A stretch of DNA of 64,000 bases, taken from the NCBI RefSeq assembly GCF_905147045.1, contig NC_065899.1:2554501-2618500 (forward strand), read 5' to 3'. The position numbers and the translations under genes are program-made. Source of the stretch: Nymphalis io. Taxonomy: Eukaryota > Arthropoda > Insecta > Lepidoptera > Nymphalidae. Below, piece after piece: positions 36,548 through 50,900 of this stretch. Each line of letters begins with the position of its first letter. The first letter of the stretch is position 1. The notes below the pieces were generated by a model that was not told the DNA's origin, did no database searches, and saw nothing but the letters and a program-made list of their open reading frames with translations.

Positions 36548-39418
36548 ATGTTTAGTTACAATATGATATTTTATTGCATAGCAATAAAATAGTAACACTA
36601 AAACAAAATAAAATAACAGATTTTAAAAAAGGCGACCTCATTGTTAAAAAGCGATCTCTTCCAAGTAATGTTAAGGCAGAAGAAATGGTCAGGCGATTTT
36701 TTAAGTTGTATGTTATAGAAAATGTTCTATAGTATGATACTAATTCTAGTAATAAATTATCCATATATTATAGGATACGTTTGAATATATCTTGGGTTGA
36801 AACCCTGCAAAGTTATCCTGCAAAGTCGTGTCGTTTAACTTGTATAAGAACAACAAATAAATAATGTCCATTTTACCCGCATTGGATCACTTGTGGTAAA
36901 ATGTTTGATAATTTCTTATTGGTTTAGGATTTACCCTTTGCTCTCCCACATGTGTATATAATAAGCTAATATATATTTAGTAGGATCTAGGCTTTTTTAT
37001 AAATGAAAATGTATACTGTTACATTACTATTAGTGAATATTATATATTTATATTAATATCAGTTATGTCATAATAACTTGCAAGAAAAAGTAGAGGATCA
37101 TTATAATTTATGTACAAAAAATTACATCGTAAGAATACTAACACATCTTTTTAGTGTACAAATAAGGCTTAATTAAATATAATGGCTTAAAATGAAGCGA
37201 CTGCAATAAAAGTGATTGACCGTCACTTAGAGCAGAATTATTCTTGATTAGAAATAAAGGTAGTTAAAAAGTAATATACGCTTACATGATTCGGCACACA
37301 ATACAACGCACGACAGTAAAAAGAAATAGTTAATATTTTCTATGGTGATGTTCTGTTACTATTAATGGCATAATCGTTTTCTATTTTTTTTTTAATTAAT
37401 ATACATAGCTTGTAATATTTTTATATTTGTAAATAGTTAATTAAAATGTACTCATAAATACATTTCTTTCCTAATTCACTCTTATTTCTTATATGTCTTA
37501 AGGTATCATAAAAGTGACCTTTTTCTTACAATTAGTAATGTCTTAGGACTTCCTATTCCATTTTTATACGTTGGCCAATAATTACACAAAAAAATATTAT
37601 CATTTCACAAACAACGTTTGGTAAAATTACGAATCATAAATTCATCGGCTTAAAACTTCTGATTCTATAAATAATTCACTTGACGAAATATTTATTGGAC
37701 AATTTGTCATTTCATAAAATATTTTCCGAGCCGCCGAGCAAAACATGAATTGTAATATGAAACAAATTAAGCACTACAAAATTCACAAAAACACATCCCT
37801 TGAGTTAAAAAGCGGGGAAATTAAAACAACACTAACTGGTTTACAGTTATGGATATATCAATACATAGACTTTATGTATGAGAATGTTAAAGAAATATTG
37901 ATCAACAACGAATCAATAAATTTAACCTTTGGTAAGCGACCGGGCGTCATAACTACGCCCTAAACTCGAAGCTGATTCCGGTGATTTTGGTGAAAAACAA
38001 TTCACTGAGTTCAATTTGATACTCGCTTACAAGGCCAATACCAGGCGTAGAAATGTTAAATAAGTTTTTTTTTCAGTTGAGAGAGAGTGTGATATTTCAA
38101 GTATGACAATAATTGCAATTGAGTAATTTTTAATACGCATGTCATAATATACCTCACGTTTATCCGTGTGTCACTACCATCTTTACTCCAAAAGGCTCAC
38201 CGACCGTGAAACAGTGATGGTTTGAAGTAATAAATGTATTCATTGCATTTTGATAAAAATAAATTAATAAAAATGATTGCAGTTACAATTTTTTGGTACG
38301 GAGCTCCAAAAATGCAAATAGGCTACCGTAAACGTTACGTAAATAACAAGAGCACATAGGTGTCACCATAAATATCCGCTCTCCGATATTACACTCCAAA
38401 TTGTATGCATAAAAACTCGTCACAAAAAACTTTAATCAGTAGTAAAAAATTAGCCGGATATCCCCGTGTCTAAGATTTTTCCATAATTATAATTACAAAT
38501 TTTAAGTAAAGTCCCTAGCAACCTTTTTCTCTGATTTTATTAAAATATGAATTTAATAAGCGACTTAGCAAAACGCGTAAGCCTACTCAAATACTACCGG
38601 AGTTTTTATAAACTTTTTGGATCTGAAGAAAATCCGCCACATGTCTGCTATAACAAAGAAGGTTTCATCAAAGAAAAAATTGTGAAAATTCACTATAGAA
38701 GCGATTCTTTTGTAAAATTTAATTTGGATGTTTTTACCTTGTTGTTGCCCTGTTTTTCATGGAAGTCCAAAATCCTGTTAATAATTTTATAAAATCGAAT
38801 CAATTACAATTCCATTTTGAAGGATTTCTTCTGCGTCTTAAGATCTACAAGTACTGCTACATTAGAATTAAACCCTAGTACGTAAACATCTCGTGAAAAA
38901 GTATTTGTGTCGTTATCGACACAAATTCGAGTGAGATTTGGATCCCCCCTATAGTTGGTAATAAACAAATTTTGCCAGTACGAGTGATTTTAAGCTTCGT
39001 ATCGCTAACACGTCGTTACTATTGTCACACTACGACTGTGCTATCCTATAGCCCAAGCACGAAATACTATAGAATTCGTATCGTGATGGTATTGAGTTTA
39101 CGGAACGATAACGCGGTATGATACTAGTACTTCTCACGTAACAGACTCGCTTGACTAGGGAGAGCTTGATACGTTATCATATAAGTCGTTAGTGATATTC
39201 TAATGTAAATAGAGATTTGTGAGCAAAATTAGACCTTGTTGTATGAATTTGTATGTAAATAACATATGGAAGTTTAAAAGGGACTTATTATTATTAATAA
39301 AAAATATACTTTTTTAAATTACAAATAATATGGTTTCCTAACGCGTCTATTAGCGGTTATTATTCTACGGCAATGTCTCCAAAAGAAACGTTGACTCCAT
39401 ATCCTTGTCGTTCAAGGC
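36548..39418. other. Intergenic, no gene seen
   Basis: Two open frames, 37745-37963 and 38547-38792 (plus), have no domain, signal peptide or flanking splice logic and are near the chance length for such AT-rich DNA. Confidence 0.35.
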
Positions 39419-39600
39419 AGCGTTGAAGGCATCAGACCTCACGGTCGGGCGCCTATGCGATGGAATGACCAAATTACATCTGTAGTGGGCAGACTATTAC
39501 ATAGGTGTACTAGGATGACAGCTGACATGGAGAGATGGGAAAACATCCTGAAGAGAATAACATTAGCCACAACTTCATGACGACGACGACCGCTCTGTCA
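39419..39600 (+). mobile_element. LINE C-terminal fragment
   Basis: Plus frame reads VEGIRPHGRAPMRWNDQI, VVGRLL, then MTADMERWENILKR and a stop at 39578-39580, with a (cga)n tail. The GRxPxRWxDQI block ending in a DxxxW motif is the post-RT C-terminus of insect non-LTR elements. Confidence 0.75.
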
Positions 39601-40465
39601 AGAGCGTATCGACTAAGAATAAGAACGCGTCTATAACGTTGAGTTGCCTTGTTCTATTACTAATATTTAAAATTGCATGACCGCAATACTATTGAATAAT
39701 TTATTTTGTGTTTTTGTAATACAGTATAGCTAACTTTAGGCATAGCTGTGTTTTTACTAGCTCCCGCTTTCAAATTCTCGCTTTAATCCTCATTACTGGA
39801 GGTATCGTCTCTTTCTGTTTATCATGGATACCACGGAAAACACGACACACATTCGTCAGTTATGTTAAGCTACGCTTATCTTACATTATAATAATAATAA
39901 TAATCATTTATTTGCATGAAACATAGTTTTACAGATGTTATGATTTTTTTATAAGCATCTAGCTTTTAAAAGTGCGTTCTCATACAAAAACGAATAACTC
40001 TATTTATCTAAGTCTGAATCACATTGAAACTTACAAAAATAAAAACGGAAATACGTACACATATCTCCTTTAATATATTATGATATCGATTCAAAATTAA
40101 TATCATTCGCCTTGTACTAACATAAAGAAGCTCTCACTCAATTTTCGCGCATACATTTTATGTATGTCACTACTATATAACGGATGAAAATAACGTTATC
40201 ACATCAGCGGGACACTGCGCGCTGATTGTTTTTCAATATCCTTTAATACGAGGGAATGAACTTCCGGCTGTGTTTAACAACGTGATCTTAAACTTACTAT
40301 AAGACTGATTACAAATGCTTTGATAGATAGGGTGGTTAATAATTAGGACAAAGAAAGATTATGTTGTTTTAAGGCAACGGTATACTTTATGATAACTATT
40401 AATTCGATATTCATGTTTTAAAATAGTTTATCGTAAATTTATTAAATTAAATTATTAGTCAATTC

Positions 40466-40570
40466 GGGTAGGCCAGTAGATGGACCGCGTGGATCGCAAG
40501 TTCAAATCTGCACAAACACAATTGTGTTTTCATATATTCATTTATGTTTTATGTCGTGCCCGTGATCTTG
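40466..40570 (+). mobile_element. Degraded SINE-B head
   Basis: gtaggccagtagatggaccg, cgcaagttcaaatctgcaca and tttatgtcgtgcccgtga match the tRNA-like half. The open frame at 40480-40722 starts inside it. Confidence 0.5.
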
Positions 40571-41315
40571 CAGTGTCGGATGAAATTCTGGAACCTTCCA
40601 ACCCGTACCAGCACGTTCGTAAAATTAATGATCAGTCTGCATTCACGCGAGTCGTTGAACTGCTTACGATTTCTAAGCGATTGGAATCGTCTGAAAAGCT
40701 CTTAATTAAAAATAAAACATAAAAAGTCTGGTATATTGTAACTTTTATTGATCGATTCCAAATATCATTTTCAATATAAAAATCTGCTTTGAATGAGATC
40801 ATCAAAGTGTCCCATTAAAATTCTTTACAAACTCTGCGAACTAAAATATATTTATTTACGTGATACCAAATACGGATAAAGAATATTTTTATTATAAACA
40901 AAAAGCCAATAAATATTAGAACAAATGTGAAACTACTTAGAAAATTCATAGTCATGTTACAAGTTATTGTGGTTTATGTATGTTCACGCCGACATATTTT
41001 AACTGTAGTTCAGTGACTGCTGAAATAGGAAACGGTCTGCTAACAACTGGACTGTGGCCAAAGTAAAGAAAAAGTTGTACAGCGACACAGGCGAAACCTT
41101 ATGAAACTATACGACTGTGTTATTAAAAAAAATTACACTGTTGAACTTCAAATATTACGTTTAATTTAAAATTGATTCGATTTTTAAACAAATTTATTCA
41201 TTTTGGAACGAATTATCGCACGTTTCACGAAAGACACTTGGCGAATGAGAGTTAAGCAGACTACGACCATCAGGATTAAATATACATTTTTTTTCTTGCT
41301 TTAAGTGTCTTAGAG

Positions 41316-41586
41316 GTACGGGCTCCTGCAAGCCCGTCTGGGCCTGTACTACCCATTCATCAGATATTCTATCGCTAAACAGCAAAAAGTATTATTAGTT
41401 TCTGGTTCGAAGGGTAAGTGAGCCAGTGTCACTACAGGCACGAGGTCATCTAAGTTCCTAAGATTGGTGACGCATTACTTACGCGACGCGACGTGTTTTA
41501 TATTTTTCACATCGCCAATGCTTATGCGTGGTTTTAACTACTAGTCACTGGGTGACCCATTTGTCCGCCATCCTATATTATAAAAC
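41316..41586 (+). mobile_element. SINE-A copy, diverged
   Basis: Sense: aagcccgtctgggcctgtac, catcagatattctatcgc, gtaagtgagccagtgt and tgacccatttgtccgccatc, ending in a short A run. Confidence 0.7.
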
Positions 41587-41837
41587 TGTATAGAAAATTT
41601 GTTTAACTTATTGCAAATCAGTAAGGTTATTGGCAAAAGTTGTAATTTGTGTTTTTTTTTGTTTTGTCTTAATTGGATTTTTAATATTAAATAATTAATA
41701 AGTAATTTACTTCAATTTGTAAGATTTTGTGTTTCATCTATGTTGAGATAAATTCGAGGTCAGAAATATTTTTGCTTAATAGTGTAAACAGTTTTATTAA
41801 AAATATAACACCTTATTGCCTCTAATGATGACGAGAG

Positions 41838-41932
41838 GGCTGGTTCATTTTTCGCCCAGAGAATCGGAATTGCGGTTCAAAGGGGAAATGCTGCTATCAC
41901 TCTTGCGACCATTCCAGGCCAATGATTTGAAC
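41838..41932 (+). mobile_element. Retroelement C-terminal remnant
   Basis: Plus frame FFAQRIGIAVQRGNAAI then a stop; it matches YLAQRLSLAVQRGNNAS in the fragment at 30832-31337. Confidence 0.65.
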
Positions 41933-43344
41933 ATTATCTATTTTTTAATTTGTATATGAGTAAGGGTTTATTTCAAATAGAAGAAACTGTGAATAAGGCA
42001 AGGGAAACGTGACAAAATGTCAGCAAGTATATTGTGAAAATGTCACGTCTACCTCCCTCCGCCTATTTAAAGCTCTTGTTATGCAAATATCACCTCTTAT
42101 GGAAATACAACAAAATATGTTTGTATTATTAAAAAATATTAAAGACGATTAACTGCGACACAAAATGTACAGTTTTACAGCACCGGAAATTCGGCCTAAT
42201 CTTAATTAAGGTAGAATTTCCAATTTTACACATATGACGCAAAAACACGACGACACAGCTTTTCACGAAAATGAACTATGTAGTTCTGATTTCATGAAGT
42301 TGATTAGAAATCTAAACTACGAATGCTTGCATGCTTTGATATTTTAGCCCTAGTCGTATGAGAACACAGCTTCAGAAAATAATAGTTTTGAATTTTATAT
42401 TGCAAATGCGTTTGCTTTATTTTTTCGATCCGATTATTAAGATTGCACCAAAAAAGCCCGTGACGTAATATTTGTCGCTACGTCAGATTTACTTCAAAAG
42501 CTAAAAGAAACATTAGTGCTTCACTATATAATACATAAAATGGGTTTTTGCAAGACATCAATGACATAATTAAATATAGTAAGTACTAGTTACCGCCCGC
42601 GGCATTGAACGCGTGTGTATGTAAAATTCTAATATTAAGACGTGAAAGCGTAAAAACAAAGAAATAAACAACCTCATTTTCGCATTTATAATATTAAGTA
42701 AGAAATTTTATATTACTATTTAAGCCGACCTTCTAATAACAGAGGTATTAACTCGACTAAATTAAATAATATAACAATATTTTTAAAAGGTCGTTGCGCT
42801 TCACAATTTCTCCCGGTCTAAATTTACTCTATTGACGGAACGAGCGCGAATTTCATGTTCTCATATACCAGCATCAATGCATCCTCGAGGTACAAATGTT
42901 AAATATGAATATGTATCTATTTTGTGATCTTATAGTGCAAAATTATAAATTGATTATAATTTGAAAGCATGTCATATAATTCAGTGCGTAATTTAAAGTA
43001 TATTCAGTAACGATAAATTGCCGCATCGCACTATTAATCTTGTATAGTGTAAGATATTTATCTGTAAAGTATAATAGTAAATTTATCGTTAAAATTAAAT
43101 TAACCGAACATATTTATATTTCGCATTTATTATTATTTAAGTGATGTTATGAACTGTTCGAATTCGTTTTACGATTTGAAAAAAAAAAACAGAAATATTC
43201 TGTGATAGATTCTAGATGAAATGTTAACTTATATACATAGAATCGTGTTGTGGTAAAATTTATTAAGATTTAGAACATTTTCCGGTTAGTATCCGAATGT
43301 GACCGGAATGTGCAGGTTTATTCAGTTGTTTGCATAATTTTACC
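41933..43344. other. Intergenic, mostly unassigned
   Basis: AT-rich. 42590-42700 holds the unnamed repeat end with gacgtgaaagcgtaa and ttttcgcatttataatat. No gene seen. Confidence 0.4.
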
Positions 43345-43760
43345 GCCTAGTGCAATTCCAAGGCTTAAATCCCCGGTCGGGCAAATAAATGGGTCATTCT
43401 AATGGGGGACTTTAAGAATCTTAGGCATAATGGATATCTCCATTTTTTACCGCGGAGCTGTGGTATTTTTGTATTTTTAACCATTGATGTGTGGGTTGAA
43501 AACACCAAGTTTTGCCACCTCTTAAAATTTTCCGCTCTTGAACTGGGTCTATTCGGCCTACAGACAGATTCACTACTGCTCTGTCTGTGAGGAAATTCTC
43601 AGTAGCAACAATTTAGAAATCTTTTACTCCGCTCGTTGGATTACAATAAATTCTTTCCGGTTATGTTGAATTGCCCCACTCGAAATATCAGAGTAAGAGG
43701 AACTGTTTGCACACACACTTGCACTGTACTATGCCCTGCATAGTTGGATTTTCCTTTAAG
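43345..43760 (+). mobile_element. Old SINE-D copy
   Basis: aaatccccggtcgggcaaat, ccggttatgttgaattgccc, acacttgcactgtactatgc and ccctgcatagttgg follow SINE-D order with heavy divergence. The small frames here (62 and 92 codons) are not genes. Confidence 0.45.
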
Positions 43761-44535
43761 ACCGCCATAACCGAAATTTTTCATGACAACATGAGTCATG
43801 ATAATTTTAGAGAAAAACTACCACAATATGAGATAACAATATTGAATAGAAATGTCGATAAGTGTAAAATCAATTACACTATTGTAATCAAGAACAATAA
43901 ACTCAACGTGCGTTCGCGGACGCCAAGCGGATCAACGTGTAAATATTAGCAGAAAACATACTATTGCAACGTTATGCGGTCAAATTATTATAACATTTTC
44001 TATTATTATTATTTCATTAATTGATTACTAGCTGCTGTCCGCGGCTTCTCTCGTGCGTATTAATTGACTACTACTTACTATTATTATAAAGTGGTAAAAT
44101 TTTATTTTTAGTATGTTTGTTTCTAATAAATATTTTTGTTATATTAATAATTACTTACTTGATGTGAAGTTGTTTGTTTTGTTGCTTCACTTATATATAT
44201 ATAGATTAAGCATTTGGTTATTTAAAGGTTGTTACTACAAATTATGATCATATGAAACTTTGTAACCACAGAAAACTTTGTATGAAGGTATGTAGCAGTA
44301 GATATGTCCGCTACAAGATGTATATATATAATAGCTTAACTTCAATATTCTATGCTATTTTTATTTTGAAACAAAACCAAGCTATTAATTTAATTTAATT
44401 AATATGTCACTCCGAATAAATGTTTTGGCGACGCTCGGGGCTGAAAAAAAATGGGGCCTAACCCTGGGGCCGTGGATGCATGAGGTGAGGCCTCACGTCA
44501 TGTTTCTAGAATGTTTCATACTAAATTTTCGGTGA

Positions 44536-44590
44536 TAACCCGTGAAAGCACAGATAGAGTTACTTTCGCTTTTATAATATCAGCATACAT
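44536..44590. repeat. Short interspersed repeat end
   Basis: acccgtgaaagcacag and tactttcgcttttataatat match the repeat ends at 34256 and 42638. Confidence 0.4.
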
Positions 44591-44941
44591 AGTACAGTAA
44601 AGTACTTACATAAAAAAAAAATTAAATCACTTAATAAGACAACACTGTAAATGCGCTATCGTTAAACGATTAATGAAATAATTCATAGTGAGTATGTGTA
44701 ACTCAGTTATGTCACTAATGCATAACTTACAAGAACACTCCCGGCTAGGTCGCTACGGCTCCCGTTAGTTAAGCGAGAGATCTACTCTAGGGTGGACGTT
44801 ATACAGGTTTCACTTGAAATCGAGCGTGTTGAAGTTTCAAGCTGGAGTTTCAAGTTCATGAAGACAAAGTTTTAGTGATAAATTTACCGATATAACAATC
44901 AATTGCTTAAATTTACGGGATATTTAAACATTTTTGGAACC

Positions 44942-44978
44942 ATGTTCTTTTTTCTGCTTACAACTGTTTTGATTGCAA
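44942..44978 (+). CDS. Exon 1 of the 14-cysteine protein (signal peptide)
   Basis: Twelve codons plus one base, with AACCATG start context and a strong GTAAGT donor. It supplies exactly the phase needed by exon 2. The true promoter and 5' UTR limits upstream are not identifiable. Confidence 0.7.
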
Positions 44979-47900
44979 GTAAGTTTTATTATTTAATGTT
45001 ATTTGTCAACTATTTGTATGTTAAAATAATCATTAGAATATGTAGACGTTATTGGATATTAAAATAGTAAATTTATTAGCATTTGTTTTAAAATAAAATA
45101 TAAAAATTTACTTAGAAACGCAATAATAATTATAAAAATATTTAGAACTTAAAGCTTAGAGGTTTACATTTTGATGCTGTAATATAATACCAATACGCCG
45201 CCTCCGCGTTTGAAGTGTGCAATATTCTTCATTACAAGAGAACGGGACGTTATGCATGCTTAAGGATCAAGACTTATGGATATTTGTTACAGATCCCATA
45301 ATCACATCTAAACAAATTGATTCCGTCGCATTTCATTGTCTATAATGTTATTTGTTACACATTACAATAATATGTTGTTTATTATGTTTTTTTAACTATA
45401 CAATGACGAATTCAATCAGTTTACTTATATATAATTAAGTTTGAAAAATATAATGAAATTATAATGATATTGATCGATATTAATATCATATTAAATTAAA
45501 TAGTTAAGTGGGATTTCGCTTAAATTGAGTCTTGGGTATTGAAACAAATTAATAAATAATTTACGTTGGTATTACGTTATATCAATATCGATAGGCGATT
45601 CATATAAATTAAGGTTTCCATCTAGAAAGTTTAAGAATGTTTTATAATATAAGTTCATAATTTTACAACTCATCTATCTCCACATTGTAAGATTCTACTT
45701 AGGGTTTCTGTGTTTTTGCACCGATGTCTTGTGCGTGTGCGTGAATTTATCTACGTACAAACACATATACACATGTTTCAATTGTACCGATTATGATAAA
45801 CCAACTTTATTAGAATTTATAGCATAAATGCCCAAAATTTTGATATGGAACAGTTTTAATAATTATTCATATATGGTTTTTTAATTTATTTTATCTCAAA
45901 ATAGGTCGGCAGTAGTCACTAGATGTGACTGTGATTTTAAATTTTTAACGGTTCGAAAAAGGTACCACGGGCAAAAAATGCCTACACTACGATTGTAGAA
46001 AAAATAATGAACAGTTTTTACTTATCACGTTTTATTATTGATATTACTCGATTTTTTTTTTATTTTTTTTTTATTTTTATAGAATAGGAAGGCGGACGAG
46101 CATATGGGCCACCTGATGCTAAGTGGTCACCAAACGCCCTTAGACATTGGCATTGTAAGAAATGTTAACCATCGCTTACATCACCAATGCGCCACCAACC
46201 TTGGGAACTAAGATGTTATGTCCCTTGTGCCTGTAATTACACTGGCTCACTCACCCTTCAAACCGGAATACAACAATACCAAGTACTGCTGTTTTGCGGT
46301 AGAATATCTGATGAGTGGGTGGTACCTACCCAGACGAGCTTGCACAAAGCTCTACCACCAGTAAAATAGATAGTAGATTAGTATATTTTGGTTATTTTTC
46401 TTTTAATTAAAAGATGTCTTACGGAATACTTCACGATAATGCTACAAATATTGAAATTATTTTGATTATCTAAAAAAGAACTACCCGTTCTGTATATACG
46501 CTTGGATCTTAATACTTGTATAACAATATGTTTATACCAATTTCAATTCCGCGATAACAATACCTATAACTATACTTTCGATACTACAGCTGCCAATCAT
46601 TACATAAAAACAAGAAGTAAAAATTAACTTTTCACACCCAAGTTTCCGACTCCACAAAGTCTTCCTGCAGCAATGTATTCGTTTGTAGCTGTTATTGTGT
46701 ATGTGCATAGTAACTAGAATACGTAACGATATATGGCCTTACTTATGTTGCTTAGCGGCTGTTTATTGAAATAATGATTTCGCTCTTTCTGACATTACTG
46801 CGTTGATATTTGAAAGAAAAAGATTTTTACTCGATCGCGCTTCACGGCACAGCAGCCATTTTTTTAGCCAACCTAGCAATACCCAAGAGTTCACAGGATA
46901 CATACTAGTCGCTCAGGTATGTGTGCTATTTTCGAAGATGTTAACCTACAGTACATTGAAATGACGTATGGTTATGTTTTACGTTACTTCTTGGTCGTCG
47001 ATGCTATTCAACATAATGACGTCGCAAAGTAGGTTAGAGTTGAGCGAATATGCCGATTATTGCAGCGACCAAGAGGTGGACAAAGCAAACAGGGAAATAG
47101 AAGATAATTTACATGAAGTTAATATGATGATATACGCGTTATCGTCATGTTTCGTGATGGAGAAGGAAATATTAATACTTCAAAGCCATAAATATATAAT
47201 ATAATACATATGTACGCATACACACATGCAAAGCGGTCGCACTCGTTAAGAACCCACAAACTGAAAGCTTATAACGTAAATTAAGCCTTGGCCCTAATTT
47301 TTTGTTTATTTTAAATCAAAATATTGTAAATTACCGATTTACCATAAACATTGACCTTGTATATATCCTTCCTTTTTTATTTAATTTACTTCATAAAATA
47401 AATACATGTTTTAAGCATTGCAGCGGGTCCAAGCTCACTTCGGTAGTAGCATCTTCCTATATAGCTTATATAGAAAGATACATTATCGATATATTAAATG
47501 AATCGACTGTTCAGAACTTATTTATAACAACATTACTAGGTGGTAGGGGTTTGTGCAAGGTCTGGGTACCAAATATTCTACCTCTAAACAGCAATACTTA
47601 TGTAAGGACCTAATATGATCCGGCCGCAAGACACACATATGGCCAATGATTATGTTTTATGGGATTTTGAACACGGTATATGTAAATGGATTTGTTATTT
47701 ATTACCACAATGTTATACGTAAACAAGAAAAAACGTTGAGTCTGTGTGATTTCATGAAGAATTTCAGCAATGGCTCATGGCTACTCGGATGTCCGTAAGG
47801 CAGAATATTCCTACTCTGTCTAAAAATTTGAAAATCTAAATCAGTGGATATCTTCAAAAGAGTCCAGCTAAATATTCTGAAAAAGAAGTTGACATTGCTT

Positions 47901-50900
47901 TGCCAATGAAGACAAAATACTGCTTATTTTGTCCTTGAAAAACCAGAAGTATGACTAAATTTTTATGTGATCAGTGCAAAAATCCTATATATGGTGAACA
48001 TAAGTCTAGTACTTATTCTCAGTGCCTTTAAGGTTAAATTTGATTCATTTTTTTTTAACTAGCTGCCCGCCCCAACTTTGTACGCGTAAATTAAGGATTT
48101 TAAACCGATTTTTTTTCATTCAATATGGTATAAACATTTGCCAATCGATTTGTTCGCCCAGACAGTAAAGTGCTAATTGAAGTCCTCGTTGGTCTAATGG
48201 CTAGATAAGGCCAGAGACCCGGAGGTCCTGAGTTCAAATTCCTGGTCGGGCCAATAAAAAGTTATTCTCAATAGCAGCCCGGAGTCTGGAAGTTGGTAGT
48301 GTGTACACTTCCGTGCCTCGGAAAGCACGTAAAGCCGTTGGTCCAGCGCCTGAACTTTTTTCGGTCGTGTTGGATTGATGTCCCATCGGAATATGAGAGT
48401 TAGGGAATTCAGAGTGCACTATAATATGTTCTGTGCAGTTGCCTAATCTCTCTTGAGATTGGCCGCCGTGGCTGAAATCGGTCTGGAGGACCATTTCCAT
48501 ATACTGATATATTTGATGCGACAAAGAGGTTTCAGTAACTTGTTCTTGTTAGGTCTCCATGTTTCCATGTTTTTCACGTGTCATTGCCGTCTTATCGGAT
48601 TATGAGAGTTAATTAATAGAGAGTGCACCTGTGTTTGGCACACACTTGTGCACTATAATATGCCTTGCGCAGTCAGTTAATCTCTCTTGAGATTGGAAGT
48701 TGTACGTTCGCCCCACATTATGAGACAGACCTCTTGAAAAAGGTGGTCCGTTATTTTATTTTTACCACCACTCATATACATTGACACAATAAAAAAATAT
48801 TAACCATCCCTTCCATCGCCAATGCCTCACCAACCTAGGGAACTAAATTGTTATATGAAACCGAAACACAACAATTTTTCAATGAACACCGCGGCATTAT
48901 CATACCAGTCCTAGCTTCTAAACGAAAGGTAGTACAGTAACAGCCTGTTAATGTCCCACTGCTGGGCTAAGGCCTCCTATCCCTTTTAAGTAGAAGGCTT
49001 GGAGCTTATTCCACCACGCTGCTCGAATGCGAGTTGGTAGAATACACATATGGCAGAATTTCAATGAAATCAGACACATGCAGGTTTCCTCACGATGTTT
49101 TCTTCACCGTCAAGCACGTGATGAATTATAAACACAAATTAAGCACATGAAAATATAGTGGTGCATACCCGGGTTTGAACCCACGATCATCGGTTAAGAA
49201 ACGAAACGTGCGATTCGAATAATTTAAAGAGGAATTTACATGTAAAAAAATTCCTAATATATACCTGATCCTCAATATATGCCTTCAATCAGTGCATACG
49301 CCAAAACGTCGTGTGAATCTTTCCTGTAATATATAATAAGGTTATCTTTCTAGGGTTAACTAATTATGAAGTAAACAACGTTGATTAGTAAGGCCGATAA
49401 ATGTTTAATACAAGCAACACTCAGAGCAGTGACGTTGAGTGAGATATTACGATAGGTAAAACAATAATTAAATAAATATACATAAGATTTATACCTCATT
49501 AGCTTATTAAATAACATATACTATATACTACATCTAAATACAAATACTATACTAAACCATTATAAATTTGCCTTAATATTTTCAACATTTCATATTAATA
49601 AATTTAATGTTAACAAAACAATAAAATATAAGGTGTGGCAAATAATGAAAGGACGACTTTGCACAGCTTAAGTTGCTTTAATTATTAATTAGAATGTTCA
49701 CTTCAAAGTCACAAGCTGTATATATGGCTTGTGACTATATATATATGTGTGTGTGTGTATGTGTGTATATCGTTGCGCTAAATATAATTAATTATTATAA
49801 AGTCGTTATCACAAATATCATTGTAAAATAATCATTAATGTAACTTTATAAAAGCCCGCCAAAATACCTGTCATTTAATCCGCAGGTAAAAATGAATTAT
49901 TATTATTATGAATTCGTTTCACAGAATATGCCATGCAAATTGTCATTATAATACATTTTGAATGGTATGTTTTTTCGTTTACACAGTCCACAATATCCTA
50001 TTTGACTGGTAAATCATACTTACCTTATATGTATGATGAGCCATAACTTACTAGAATGGTACAGGCTTAGTTTTGGGATCTGGAAGCCGCAATGTTATAT
50101 TAACGTGGTTGGTCCCCAATGATCTTGATAGTAATGAATTGAAGTAAGTTAAATAGAGGATATACAGCTTTGGTCCATAATTTATGCTAGATTAAATAGG
50201 TATTCCACCAATGAATCCGTTCGTTCTGATTTACGAGGTTTAGCTGTTCAATATCAAATTTTTATTTGGCTGTATCATAATATCGACATGCATATTAAAC
50301 TGATTTTATAAAATAATTTAATAAGAGTAAAACAATGTTACGCTGTTGTTATTTCATCGTAAGGTGCAAATATTATTTTGTACCAAATTTTGGTTATAAA
50401 ATTTTCTAGGTTGCCTTTGGTTAGACTAATCTCTATGGGATATTTATACCAACTCCTTGCAAAGGAATAATCCAGTTTGGTTTTTTTTTGGACTCGTTAT
50501 ATTCTGTATAACAAAACCAATGACTTTAAACGATCACATTCAGGCCATTTCCAATAAAAATTATAATTTTGTTATAACTGTTAAATCTATAATTGTTATA
50601 TTTGAGATCATCTAGACATTCCGCTTAATTTCTTTCACCGCTTTTTTTCAAGTCCAAAGTTCATTTGCAAACAAGCGAAAGACGTGTGTGGCTGTCAATA
50701 AGAAAGTGTAAATATTTCAATAAGCTTTTGGTGCTTACTACATCTCATTTCCTCAAAAAAACACATCTCATGGCATATGTCACCCATACCAAAAATATTT
50801 ATTTCTTAAAGCAACGGTGCTGTTGAGGCGAGAGGACTACGGATAATGTTTGCGTGGGTGAAATCTGAAATTTCGCTGGCTTTATGCGCGCTCTTAAATA

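Noticed and set aside
38547..38792. 81-codon frame, partly basic
   Set aside because: No domain, no promoter or splice support; similar frames are expected by chance.
40480..40722. 80-codon plus-strand frame with a splice-like cttgcag inside
   Set aside because: The first third is a degraded SINE-B; the rest shows no recognised domain or partner exon.
46968..47204. 78-codon frame in intron 1 with an acidic helical look
   Set aside because: No splice phase fits exon 1 or exon 2, no family recognised, and length is within chance for AT-rich DNA.
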